A stretch of 64,000 nt of DNA from Cryphonectria parasitica EP155. Taxonomy: Eukaryota > Ascomycota > Sordariomycetes > Diaporthales > Cryphonectriaceae. The stretch's first letter is position 1; each line of letters starts with the position of its first letter. The DNA lies in the NCBI RefSeq assembly GCF_011745365.1, contig NW_024468910.1, forward strand, positions 3,438,068 through 3,502,067, read 5' to 3'. The translations under genes were made by a program, and so were the position numbers. A model generated the notes under the pieces. It made no database searches, had not been told where the DNA came from, and worked only from the letters and a program-made list of their open reading frames with translations. Of this stretch, positions 35,859 through 48,100 are shown piece after piece.

Positions 35859-37727
35859 CAAAATACTATCTTTGTACTCCTCCTGCCCCAGTCTCCCTTC
35901 CTAGCCATCCCTTCCTGTGTTTAGTCCCAGCAGCCCAGCTCATCCAGCGTCAAGCATTATGGCTCACTGGGCTGGTCTTCTTTCTACTCTGTACATCTCG
36001 ATGAGTTCACCATTTCCCGATCTGGGCTGCTCTCCTGTCCTCGAGGATGCGACTGACTGTCGTCATAACAACTGTGTGCCCTGCCAGGTTCCTGTCATGG
36101 CGTTCTCGTTGAAACGATGATTATCTATCTTTCTACTTTCCATGCCTAGATCCAAACCCACGATCTCGATCGTCTCCCCCTCACCCCTCCCTTTTTTTTC
36201 TTCTTCCTCCTCTTTCCCCTTCATCTCTTTCTCGCTCTCCCCTTCTCTCCTCTGTGGCTAGATCATGATAAGGAATCATCGGACAGACCACGGAAACATC
36301 ACACACAGATATCCATCGCCGTGGGGGTGTGCTGGCTGACTCGATCCATCGTGGAGCCCAATGTCGTATTGAATCGCTGGATTTCCACACAGTTACCGCT
36401 TCCTCCTCCGCCCGTTGTGTCGGGTGCACTTTACACTTATCGATATCTGCCCTACGTCCCGCCGCCCACTCTGCAAGCACTTCCGAGCCGACCGTTGGCT
36501 TATCTGTCCATCAGTCTGTCAATCAGTATGTTCCTTGATCCCCATTGTGTCCCGTCCCATCCCATCCTGACGTGACGCTCCTCTCCTCATCGTGCAGTAG
36601 TTCCAAGGTCACCACCCCAAGCCTCTTCCATCCCACCACACAACATGTGCCCTCGTCCCACACATTGCATGTCCTCGATTCCCGAACCCCCCAATATCAC
36701 ATGGTCTACTTCTGGATACCGGGGGAAAGAGAGAGAGGGAGGGATCCTATCTCGTGGGCCTGAAGCCTGGCCTCATGCCGTTTTAGGTAGCACTATAGCA
36801 GCAGCACTCGATCATGTGCCCATCCTACAATTTACTACTCGGTCTTCCACACACACACCAGCCACCGGTTTCACCAGAACAATCTATCTATTGGACCTTA
36901 TGATCACGCCAGCAGACATGACTGGGCCGGGGCCATATCACAGCCGTCCCCTGAAATGCAACAAACGCCTCTTTCGTAAAGACACGACCAGGCGCTGCTA
37001 CAAGACGAACTACTACTATACATCTCACCACAATATACGCCTCAAACCTCAAAGAAAAGGGTGTGTGTGTGTGAGTTAGAGTGCGACTATACATGGAAGA
37101 AGAGAGAGCAGCTTGGGACGGTCAGAGGTCGAAATCGAAGGGGGGGCGCTGACATCCTGAGACGTGCAGTTCAAGTCCTGACGCGCCTCAACGCGACCAA
37201 AACGCGTCTCCACTAGTGCGGGTACGCGTCGACGCGGGATAGTGGACCCACCTTCTCAGGCTGACCAATTGTATAACACGCCGCCCTACATGAGGTCGCA
37301 CTGTTAGTGGGGCATCTTTGACGCGCTTATCCTAGCCGTGGCGCCATGGGATGGATGGATAGATGGAGAAGAGGGGGGAGAGGTAGTGCGGTCCCGAGTT
37401 CCCGGCTTTCAATCTCTCGTGTTTCCCCGTGCGCGCTGTTGCGATGATGGGATGAGGGGGGAAAGACAATGAGGTGGTAGTGGAGGACAGAGCCCATGCA
37501 TCTTTGTGATCGATCTCCTCTCCTCTCGCACTGCAACATACCGGCAAGTCCCGGGGGGAGCTGGACAGACAGCTGTTTTCGGTGAGTGCCCACCGTCCAG
37601 CATCTGGACTTCAGTATGCATCATCTGCCGTCTCGTCACGTTGAGAAGACTAGGGTATTCGTCTCTCTTGCATACATGCAGGAAGGATTTACTTTATTTG
37701 TGCAGGCACAAAAGGTACAAGTCCTGC

Positions 37728-37797
37728 GCACGCACTCGCACGCACACGCACACACGCACACACGCACACACGCACACATATACATAGTACACACAAT
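37728..37797 (+). repeat. compound CACG/CA microsatellite
   Basis: About 70 bases of alternating GCACGCACAC and CACACACG units, grading into imperfect CATA sequence. Confidence 0.9.
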
Positions 37798-39596
37798 ACA
37801 AAATATGCAATGCATAATGCACCTACAACTCACACGTACATGTACAATACAACACACAGCTCCCACGAACTGCCCAGCGTCGCAGCAGCGGTGAGGCTAG
37901 CCTGACCTCTGCTTGCTCCCAGCTCAGCTCGACAAGCGCCCCAAGCCCTTCTTCCCTCCCATCCCGAACGAGGAGCCCTACCAGTGTGCGGCCCTGTCCA
38001 AGCCTGCGTGGCAGCACGTCCGGTCCGCGTGGAGCCCTAACGGCCTAGCCTGCTGTGACTACTGTATGGATGTATGGACCAGGATTTCGGGTTCTCGTGT
38101 TCTGCTCAGTTCGTCATCAAGGGTCCTCTGAAGGCCCGGAGCCGTTGGACATGGCTTGAGCACAGTGAAATCTCTGCTCCGCTTGCCACGTCGCACCGGG
38201 AGGAGCCAACAAGAATCCAAATCCCCAAGTTTCCAAGGGCCAAGGATGAATGGATTACGGGGTCCTGTCCTCGGGTCAGGTCATGAGAAAGTTCGTCGAG
38301 CCCGGGTCGTTCATTTGCTGGTCAGTCAAACAAGTAGTCAGTTAGTCGGTTCATCAGTCCAGTCAGTCAGCCCTGGAATCACATATCCTGCCCTGACTCT
38401 TCCCCTCTCCACAGGGCGTGGGGCCGCACAGTTTGTCGGCTATCTCGCGAGCAATTGCCCATGTTCCATTGTATGTTTCCCATCGTTCTAGTTTGCTTCC
38501 TTGTCTGCACCTTGGGATGTTCTTCTGGAAAACCTGCCGCCATGCCTGCACAGAATTGGCCCCCCTGCTCCTACGTTAACCACCCCTCCTGCTCCCCATT
38601 CTGCACGCCAGCAGCTACCATGCTACCACTACCATGCAATCACAGCCATTCAATTTTTCTTTTCTGCGCCCTGGTCCGATCTGGTATCTGGCAAGGCAAC
38701 CTCAGTCTAACCTTCCTTGCTCCCCCCCTTTGGTACCAACCGGTCGGGCCTTAATGTCACACTTAGGGGTGGGCAGTGACAAGGATGGCGGTTTTACTTT
38801 TCCCTTTTCCCTTCTTTTCTCTTTTTCTTTTCGTGTTCCATCTACATAGTACTTGCTTTTCTTGGCTGTTCATTTCGTGATGAGATTTCATTACATTAAT
38901 CTTTTCCAGAAAGCACGGGCATGTTAGACTGACTCGTGCACTGTCGAAATGTTCTACCGAGCATGCTCTGGAGGTGGTGGTTATGGGAGGAGAGAAGAAA
39001 AGCCACTCTTGTGACTTTGAGCAACATGGAGGGCATTCCCTAAAAGGGTCAGGCTTCGGAAACCAATCTACCTACCTGCCATCCAAGGTAGGCTGCGCTT
39101 TCAAACTCCTATAAGCAATGCATGCATGCAGCCTTTCCTCCCACCATTCCTCAAAAGTACCACCACTCCAGCCCCGTTGATTTCTCTTTCTTTTTGTCTT
39201 CCGAGGCCCAACCATGACCCTACTACTGAATGCACGGCAACCCGGCTAAGGCCACTCAATAGCCAGTCGATTGGGTTGATGGCGTCCCGTCCGCGACCCC
39301 CGGAGGGGCCGCCGTCGAGGGCATTGCTGCAATTTCGGGGGTTCAGCCCTGCTCCCATCCGCGGCCTAGTCCCGAGTGGCTGGCTACTTTACATTTAAAG
39401 AAGAAGAAAAGGAAAATTCGAAATTCAGGGTCCTTCCGAGGTTAATGAGGACAGTCCATTGCCAGGCACACATGCGCTGGAGCCTCATCTCGGCGGCAAT
39501 CTCAAACACCTATTTACCTTGCTGCCCAGGCACCAGGGTTTTTCATAACATGGATTGATTGTCTACAGTACCTTGCCGCCTGCTCAGTCTCTTTCA

Positions 39597-39664
39597 CACA
39601 CACTCTCTCTCTATGTCTGTGTGTGTGTGTGTGCCAGGGCTGAGGAGGAGGAGGAGGAGGAGGG
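39597..39664 (+). repeat. CA/CT/GT tract followed by GGA triplets
   Basis: CACACACTCTCTCTCT leads into GTGTGTGTGTGTGTG. A run of seven AGG triplets follows at about 39641-39663. Confidence 0.85.
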
Positions 39665-39883
39665 AGACCCCTAGGATGGACAAACCAAAGAAAATTGCTG
39701 GTCGTTCGGGATCTTCAGATCCAGTGTCGGCCCATCCCCGTCGTTTCGAAGATTAGGGTGTGTTCGTATGCGTGTGTCTGTCCCGGGAGCTAGTCTGCTT
39801 CTTCTCAGCTTGGCTTGTAAACTTCGGATCGCCCCGGATTTGCATAAGACTATCAGCCTGGTGCTGCTGCGCTGGTCATTGGA

Positions 39884-39898
39884 GGGGGGGGGGGGGGG
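39884..39898 (+). repeat. G15 homopolymer
   Basis: Fifteen consecutive G residues, in the same size class as the C16 run at 13430 and the G15 run at 58209. Confidence 0.9.
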
Positions 39899-41612
39899 CT
39901 TGCCAAGAGTCACGGCTCTGAAGCGACTTCAACTACACTTCTGTTGTCGCAGAGTCTTGGAGTGTTATAATCTTGATCACAAGCATTTTGAGGAAAGTGG
40001 GATTTCTCTTGGCTCTGCATTGGGTAAATCTGTACACCACAGTGCACTTTGTGTTTCTTTTCTCGCGTGGCCTTGGATCGTATTTCCGGCGTTTGGTCGC
40101 ATTGACTGTACGGGGTGATCGATGGCATCATCAGGCTGGCATTACGAAGTCTTTTGGATACTTCTTTTATTTTGTCTAGTCTTCTCCTCTATGACTATCC
40201 CTAGTCTACCTAAGGTTGCTCATCCATCAAAGAAACCATTTTGTATTCCTTACCACGTCTCCATTACTATGTGCTTCCCAATGTTACATCAGCTATTTAC
40301 CTTAGCATTGTATCATTGTCTTCGGCCTTGTGGTGTCACCACCTGTGCAGTCACCAGTTTCACCCTCAAAGTGTCGAGTCTCTTATTGCCAAAATATAAG
40401 GACCGAGACAAGGAATCTGTCAACCTCATCTAGGGGTGGTGATGGATTATCACATTGTATTGATGAATATTGACCAGAGCTGGAATGAAGGATCCATGGT
40501 CTTGTACTGTTGTCCAGACCTACACTCAGAAAGTGTACCAAAATAGACACCAACAGAGTGGCATGTTCCTAAGTGGTCTTATTTTCTCTTGTATTTCATC
40601 CTACTCTGTATCATCGTTCTGTATTTGAACACTTTCAACTGAAAACCATGTACTTTCTCGCATTTACCTTGTCATAACGACTAGGTTGGAGTGATTCATG
40701 TATACCAGAGACTCATGCAAGGCTTGCAGGTCACACCTTTGTTAGAGTAAGTAAGTACAAGGGTTTTGCCCTTCTATGCAAGTTACATGATCAGACATGA
40801 TGCCAAGTCTGCCTCTCTGTGCCTTCCTCAGGCTATTACCATTGTCCTTCGTGGGGTGTGGGGCTCTTAATGCATTAATTCACTTTCTGATATAGCAACT
40901 TCTTGTCAAAATAATGGCAATCCTTCAACTTTGGAAGGGAAGTTCTCATCAGGATATGTCGAGTGACTAGCAGAAAACAGTTCAAGATATGCTCACTTGG
41001 GCTTCACTTTTGCCTTACTGGAGCAGATGTGACAAGACCAAAAGAGGTCACGGAGCAACTTGAACAGTTCATCTTGCTCTGGAACCATAGCACATTGTTG
41101 ATAACCTGACATAATCCTAGTTCCAATGTTATGGGTGCTGAGCGAAACGTGTTGGTTTTCCTAATTTTCATTGACTCTGACAGCCTGTCTTATTGTGTTG
41201 CCTCCAACACACGCTCTCTCTTATGCCCTCCAGAGTCCCTGGCCTGAGCTTTATGTTTAATATAACCTGGAATAATAACAGACTGTCACTACGCTTTCTT
41301 TAGATCATCTAGATACATGTCGTCTTGAAACCCATTTCAAAGTTGCTCACTGTCTACACAAGCCTATTGTCCTCGCCCTGTAAACATTGAAAACTATCCT
41401 CATCAATATTCAATCCCATTTACCAGTGACTGTCAGAATATGATCCAATATCATGTAATACAGACAGCCACCATTTTCATCCAATAGCACAGACCCACTC
41501 AAACAACAGTTGATAAACAATTATAAGTGACTGAAGCCCCGCAGTGATGCCAGAGCAACTATAGTGAATCAACTGATAGATGGGCAGTGAATGTAGTCAG
41601 CTAGTGGGTAAG

Positions 41613-41768
41613 CATATATACCCACAGCTGCTGCTGTCTCTCCCATACTTATTGACATCTATTTTTCTGAGAGTGTGTCCCAAGCTCTCAAACACCACAA
41701 ACTAACAACAACCAAATCGTCGAAAACTCCTCTTGATCAAGGTTGTCTCTTGATCAACAATCATCAGC
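41613..41768 (+). promoter_or_regulatory. TATA-like element and leader of the B-box-like gene
   Basis: CATATATA at 41613-41620 lies about 150 bases before the start codon. A leader rich in CT and then CAA, typical of a fungal 5' UTR, follows it. By composition only. Confidence 0.4.
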
Positions 41769-43878
41769 ATGCCTGACTTCCTTGATCCCCTATCCAGTCC
41801 TTCTCCTCCTCAAGAGCAGGTGAGTAGTCCCCTCTAGCTGCCTTTCAACACGCTTTTGATCACGCCCTCTCTGGATGAAGCCCCAGACGGCCACCCGCAT
41901 CCCTCCCTGCATTTCCTCCTTTCTTCATCACCACAGTTCTGTCCAGTCCACATCAATGCTGTTATTGTTCATTGGCCACTGTTCTAATGTAAACATTACT
42001 TTGTTCTAACAAATACAGGCCAAGATGCCGGACCAACAGGACAAGCCCACGCCTCCAAAGCTCCCCTCTCCTCCTGCACGTCAACACGAGAACTGGTCCA
42101 TCACCACACAGGCCACAGCCAAGTGTGACTTTTGCAACAACAAGAAGGCCATTCTTCAGACCTGTGGAGATTGCCACATCAACATCTGCAAGCAGTGCGT
42201 CGCTGACAACAAGCTGGAAGACGACCCCAAGCATGAATGGGACTGCAACACATACTTTGGACTATTGTATTGGTAATTACAAGCAGCAAAGCAGTCCTCC
42301 TCCTTATATTTTTGATCCAGCAGTCACTGATGGTTCTTGAAAACAGCCCGCATCCACTCTGGAAACAAGAGAAAGTCAGCCAGTCGTCGTTCACGCCACC
42401 ACCAGGCGGACCACCATTGTCACCGCCCTTGCAACAGCTGTCTTCTTATCCTGGTCAGGATCAGATCTATGTTCCCAATGCCAGTGATGTGATGGATCAG
42501 AGCCAGCTTGGTCTCGATCATGCTAATATGCCGCCACCTCCTCCTGGTGTTTATGGCAGTGGTTCTGTTGCCTGTCAAAACCAACCTCTAAGTCTCAACA
42601 AAGTCAGTGTGCCACACCCCTTTTCTTTTTCCTTTCTCACCCTCCTTTTGATCCCTCGTTTCTCAGCCCGGGCACGCACACGATGTATCCACTATCCCCT
42701 TATTCCACACATTACTAACTATGTAATATCTCTTTATCTAATCCATAGCTGTATGGGCAGTACTCGCCTATGTATCAAACCCACTTTGGTCAGATGCAGA
42801 CAGCCCTGCAGGGTTCCTACGCTCAAAACTTGACCCTTTCATGTCAGAATCATAATGGATCCCAGGCCCTGATGTCGAATCAGCTCAACAATAACTACAC
42901 CCAGACACCCTACGGCTTCCCAGCTGCCCAGGAGTCCACTTTTCCTCCCCCCAGTCAGACCATTACGGACTATGAAGCAGCCAGAATCCTGATGTCCATG
43001 AGCCATGGCGACAATGAGGCTACCCAAGGCACACGCCCTGCTGGACGGGTCCCCTTGAGTATTTCACCTTCCCAAGCGCATGTTGCTGCCGCCTCTTCAT
43101 TGCCGCCAGCACGCCTGCCCGTACAGGGACTTGGGTATCGAACTCCTGCCGCCCAGCAGGGTCCGAACATCTACCAGCGTCGTGCGCAGACTCAGTACAC
43201 CTACTGGCGACCTTATCAGCCTCGGTACAGCCGCCACCAGCCAACCTCTCTTCCGGCCCAGCAGGTTTTTCGTCCATCTCCTCAGTCTCGGCACGTCTAC
43301 CAGCCAACTGCTCAGCCTTCGGGCGGCGTCTCCTCGCCTCAGAATCTTGAAGAAGGTCAAGCTCCATGGCCTCATGGGACATTTCCCATGTCTCAGCGCC
43401 AGTCCCGTTTTGTATGTATCCCCCCTTCCCTTCTCCTTTCAACGACGAGATCTGACATGGCCTTTGGAAGAACTCGACATCTGATGGTTTCCCCCCTCCC
43501 CCTCCTCGGCGTATCCAGCGTGTCCAGTCTGTCGATGACGAAACAGACAACGATACTGCCAACGGTGCTCCTGGCCCAAGCCGTGGAGTCAAGCGTATCG
43601 CAACCAGCGATTCCAGTGGTCTCGCGAACATAGACGACATGAGCCCCCCCGCCACAAAGCGACGCGACGCAGTGACCAGCGCCATCACTGATACTACTAC
43701 TTCTTATTCTTTCCCTTCTTCTACAGCTGCTGAAGCTGCTCCCATGCCAGCCAGCCCATCCTCTCTCAGCCCCATCAGCCCCTGCACGCTCAAAGAAAAC
43801 AACGGACAGAAGCAAAAGGACAACAACAACGAGAAGCAGAAGAAGGTGACAACGATGACCAAGAAGCAGCAGAAACAG

Positions 43879-43928
<50 letters not shown>

Positions 43929-44325
43929 GCAGCCGCAGCGCAGCGTCGACGACGACGGACCCCCTCCCTACAACCGCTTCTTTCACGGCATGCACCAACA
44001 CCTCCCCAGCTCCACCAGCCAGCACGACGCCAACGGCCAGCCCTTCCGCAACCCCTGGCGCGACCTGGCCACCTGGGTCGTGGCCCGCTACGGCTCGCCC
44101 GTCGACGTGCCCGAGGGCGCCCAGCACACCCCGTTCGGCGAGCGGTTCGCCATCGCCTGGGACCGACTGCGGCGCGCGTGCATGAGCGGCGCCGAGGACC
44201 AGGGCGGCCGTGTCCACCGCTTCTACCGTGATGTCGTTGGCGCGCGCGTCGAAGGCCAGCTCAGGGCGGCCGCGCGTGATGTGAAGGGTGAGGACCTCGT
44301 GAGGGAGGAGGAGATAATACTCTGA
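41769..44325 (+). CDS. B-box-like zinc-finger protein with polyglutamine tract
   Basis: Exons 41769-41819, 42019-42272, 42347-42602, 42749-43411 and 43519-44325 give 676 residues. A single zinc-finger module lies at 53-93: Cys53, 56, 66, 69, 74, 77, His89, Cys93. The C-x2-C-x9-C-x2-C-x4-C-x2-C...H...C spacing resembles a B-box. A long Pro/Gln/Tyr-rich middle (100-400) has QPRYSRHQP-like low complexity. A basic VKRIAT and PPATKRRD pair could be nuclear signals. A 15-codon CAG run encodes polyGln, and a compact GC-rich C-terminal domain follows, with FRNPWRDLATWVVARYG and FGERFAIAWDRLRRACM. I do not recognise that last domain. The architecture suggests a nuclear regulator, but no pathway can be named. 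It lies downstream of the 5.9-kb gene-free region. Confidence 0.8.
43882..43926 (+). repeat. (CAG)15 coding repeat
   Basis: Fifteen uninterrupted CAG codons within exon 5 of the B-box-like gene give polyglutamine. CCG-CAG alternation follows. Confidence 0.95.
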
Positions 44326-45115
44326 TGAGGGGCTGTTTTTTTTTTTCTCCTTCCTCCTTCACCCAAACCTTCCAGTTATTTCTGTGCTGTTGTTTTCGAG
44401 GGTGGATGGGAGCTGCCAATGGTAATTGAGGAAAGTTGGTTGTCTTGTGGTCAAGGGAGGGAAAGAGAGAGACGGAAGGTCGTTGTGGGAATTAGTCGCC
44501 AGGCCAGGGTTGGGACATGCTCTGCTAAACGGTCTTGGTTGGATGATGGAAATTGTAGGATATCAGAACAAATCACAAACTTCTCTCGTCTTTTTTATTT
44601 ATTTATTTTTATTTAAATTTTTTTCCTTCAACTTTTCCTCGTCGTTTCTTTCTAAGCAAGTGGTTTTCTATCATGTATAATTTCATGTTTTGTCTCTGGA
44701 GAACCTGTCGAAACCATTCTATGTCGTTACCATTTGGTTGCATTCTCTTATCGGGAAGGCCTCGGTATTCGTAGCATGATGATGATGACTCTTGACTGAC
44801 AAGTTCCTGGGTATAGAGGAAAGATAACGAAAACAAATTGGGTCTGGGATTGCCATCAGACTTCCACTGAGCTGAAGACTAGGTCCATTGAATCCACAAG
44901 AGGGATATATTCAGGTAAACAAACACATCTTCCCGAGTTCCTCGTGTGGCAGGAGTTGTTGTGCGGACCCCATTGCGCTTTTGCCCCTACAAATAAGGAT
45001 TTGTTTCAATGTTCCTGTTTGACAATGTCTTCCATGGTATATCCTCTCATTTACCTCTCGCCCCTCTTGATTGTTACACTTCTAGCGTTTTATAAACCCA
45101 ATCCATCTATACTCT
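44326..45115. other. convergent 3' region between the B-box-like gene and the ABC transporter
   Basis: No gene seen. It contains T-rich stretches just after the upstream stop codon and at about 44590-44640, as expected near polyadenylation sites. Confidence 0.55.
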
Positions 45116-48100
45116 CTACGCAGCCTCTCCAGCCCCAAGCACCATCTCTACCAATTTGTCCTTCTCCGCACTACTCTGCACCAGATCCCAGAAAGCCCCA
45201 GTGCCATCAAACTCCTCCTCTTCAGCATCAGCAGCAACCTTTTTCCCATTCTCATCACCATCTCCACTGCCAACCCCGTTCCCTCCCCTTTCCGAGGCAC
45301 GTTTCTCATCCCTCGCCATGCCTCTCTCGAGCAACTCCTTCGGCGTCCCCATCTCGGCCATCCGCCCCTTGTCCAGCACGAGAATCTTGTCAAAGTCCGC
45401 GACGGTGCTCAAGCGGTGTGCAATCACCAGCACCGTGCACCCTGCCGCGGCGAACGAGTCCCGCAGGCTGGATTGGATCGCCGCGTCCGTAGCCCTGTCG
45501 ACGGCGGACGTGGCCTCGTCCATGATCACGATCTTGGGCCTGGTGAGCAGCGCCCGTGCGAGGCACACGAGCTGCCGCTGGCCCTGCGAGAGGTTACCGC
45601 CGCCCGTCGAAATCTCCATGGACAGGTTGTTGAAGATGTCGGTGCTGTCATTGGTGGCGGAGGACGACGACGAGGTCGCTGGCTGATCATTGGAAACCGT
45701 GGCTGTCACGATGGCTGCAGATGGGGCGATGTCCAGGCTCTCGACGTCTGGAGCCGGGGCTGCGACCCCGGCATTTGTGGGAATGCCGACAGTCTCTGTG
45801 GTGGAGACGAAGGTTTCTTCGTGTGAGGCTACAGCAGCTTGGGTGCTCGTCCTCTCAGCATCTGATGGCTGCGGCTTGGCGAGGTGTACCCGCTGGAGCG
45901 TCGTCTGTATCTCGTAGTCATCTCTGTTACCCTCCATATCCAGATTCGACCGCAGTGACCCCGAGAAGAGGAAAGGGTCCTGCGGGATGATGGCGAGTCG
46001 GCTTCGCAGATGCGTCAGCTTCAGCTCGGCTATGTCGATGTTGTCGATCCGGACAGAACCTTGCCGTGGCTTGAGGAGGCGGAAGAAGACCGACGCCAGT
46101 GTACTCTTGCCAGCGCCAGTGCGGCCGATGATACCGATGCGCTCACCAGGCTTCACAACGAAGTTGAGATTCTTCAACACGGGCGGCAAACTTTCCTTGT
46201 AGGCGACAGACAAATCCTCAACCTCAATTTTACCCTCCGCCGGCCACGCTGCTGGGGCATCCTTCCCGTCCTCAGGCTCTGTCTCGATCTCCGAGTACTC
46301 GACGACACGCTCCGTTGCGTTGAAGCTGAGCTCGATGGACGTCATGCTTTGCAGGAGTCCCGACAACCGCCAAGAATACCTCAGTGCGAAAGTCAGACTG
46401 AATCCTGCAACTGCGGCATCGACGTGCCCGCTCACAGCTACGATCGCGACGATGGTTACAAAGACGGTGCCTATCATCGAGAGCCTGAAACTCATCCACC
46501 TGCCAGACAAGTTCTGGGCCCAGCTGGCCTTGTTGGAGTTATCAATGAGGTTGAACCTGTATCGAGAGGCAGTCAGCATCAAGATGGAGGACTTCTAGCG
46601 TAGACAAACACTCACATCCGGTTCATGTAGAAATTGGTACGCTGAAAGGCCCGGACCGTTGAGAGTCCCGACAGCACGGAGCTGAACTGGTCATATATCG
46701 GGGAGTTCGAGATCGAGTTGATCCTCTTCACCTCTCGTGCGACATGGATGTAAATGCTGGCTACCCGTGCGTACATGGCCATGAGCACTATTCCGGCCAG
46801 GATCACGTAGACAGAGACGGACAGGGTTGCTGCGATGGTGAAAATGAGCGAGAAGATGCTTTGTATGAAGTTGCCAAGTTCACCAGGAAGTCGTCTGTCA
46901 ACCATGAACATGTCGGTAGTGAAGCGATTCATAATCCGACCCGAGGGGTTGGTGTCGACCCAACTAAGCGGTGCCCTCAAGATGGCGTGGGTCATCCTCT
47001 CGAAGAGGATCTGTGATGTACGCAGACCGATTGCCGTCATGGTAAGAGATCGTATAACCTGGTAGGAATGTTAGTGTTTCCCGCGAATCATAGATATGGT
47101 ACGAAGCAAAAATAGACTTTACAAATAAGAAACTTCTGCACACTCCATCCGACGTGCTCTCGCAGGTAGTCTGGAGGTGGACACAATGATAACGTTTGAA
47201 AGAAGGAATGTAGTGTCACTTACCATGGCGAAGACCATCAGGACATAAAACAGGACCGACATTCCGATCCAGAACGCAACCGAGTGGCCTTGAACGACGA
47301 CTGCATGGAACGACGCCTTGTGAGGCATCAGCTCTGAGTAACGCACCCCCGCGTGAGGGGCCTGAATGAGGATTGACTGATGTCCATAGTGCGAGAATAT
47401 GGACAGGTTGTTCTCATCCTCAGTCGCTATATTCTCTGTGAGCGCCTTGAAACTCCAGACTCGGCCGATACTCGCAAGCCCGCCAGCGATGATGAGGAGG
47501 AACACGAACGTCCAGAGCACTGGAGCTTTGCTGGCCTTGAGATACGTCTTGTACACCTTCCACTTGACGCGACCCGTCTCACGCTTCTCCTCGTCGTCTT
47601 TGGATTTGGATTTCTTCTGATCGGCAGTAGTCTCGAGCGGAACGATAGTGGTGTGACTGGAGGGGACTTGGTTCTCTTGTGAATCTGCCACCGTCTGTGT
47701 CTCACTTTCGTCCTGAATTGAAGAGCGCTTTGATCCACTGGGTGAAATTACAACCAAGTGCGAAGGATTGAGAGTCTCGGCGCTTTCCAACCTGCCTTCA
47801 TGGAGACGGACGAGGTAGCTGGCTTTTGGCAAACATAGTTCCGCGTGGTGTGTGGCAAGGATCCTGGTTCGACCATCTGACAATTCTCCCGTCAAGGCCT
47901 GGTCAAGCATGGTACGACCAACATGGGCATCGACAGCGGAAAGAACGTCGTCCAGAATGAGAATGCCTGCGCGAGAGTATAGCGCTCTTGCGAGCGCCAC
48001 CCGCCAGCGTTGACCACCGCTCAGGGTCACACCCTTGGGTCCAACCTCAGTCTTGTCTCCATCGACGAGAAGCTCGATATCCTTCTCCAAAGAACAGGCT

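Larger units (their letters stand above)
35859..41768. other. 5.9-kb gene-free region with many simple repeats
   Basis: I can support no protein here. Open frames are short and compositionally biased, with no family match. It contains a CA-rich microsatellite (about 37728-37797), TC/GT and GGA tracts (39597-39664), a G15 run (39884-39898), and long T/C-rich stretches. The distal part (40.4-41.8 kb) is more AT-balanced and looks like promoter of the next gene. It could hold a non-coding RNA or a long 5' regulatory region. Confidence 0.5.

Noticed and set aside
37906..38286. short Cys/Trp-containing frames in the gene-free interval, considered as an exon
   Set aside because: No splice-consistent partners and no motif spacing for a zinc finger; composition is that of non-coding DNA.
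35859..41768. search for a trans-enoyl-reductase, P450, hydrolase or the missing exporter half
   Set aside because: No frame on either strand shows a Rossmann GxGxxG/GGVG motif, a heme-ligand FxxGxRxCxG motif, or consecutive transmembrane helices.
43393..44217. 274-codon minus-strand frame with a long leucine run
   Set aside because: It is the antisense of the CAG repeat and GC-rich C-terminus of the B-box-like gene.
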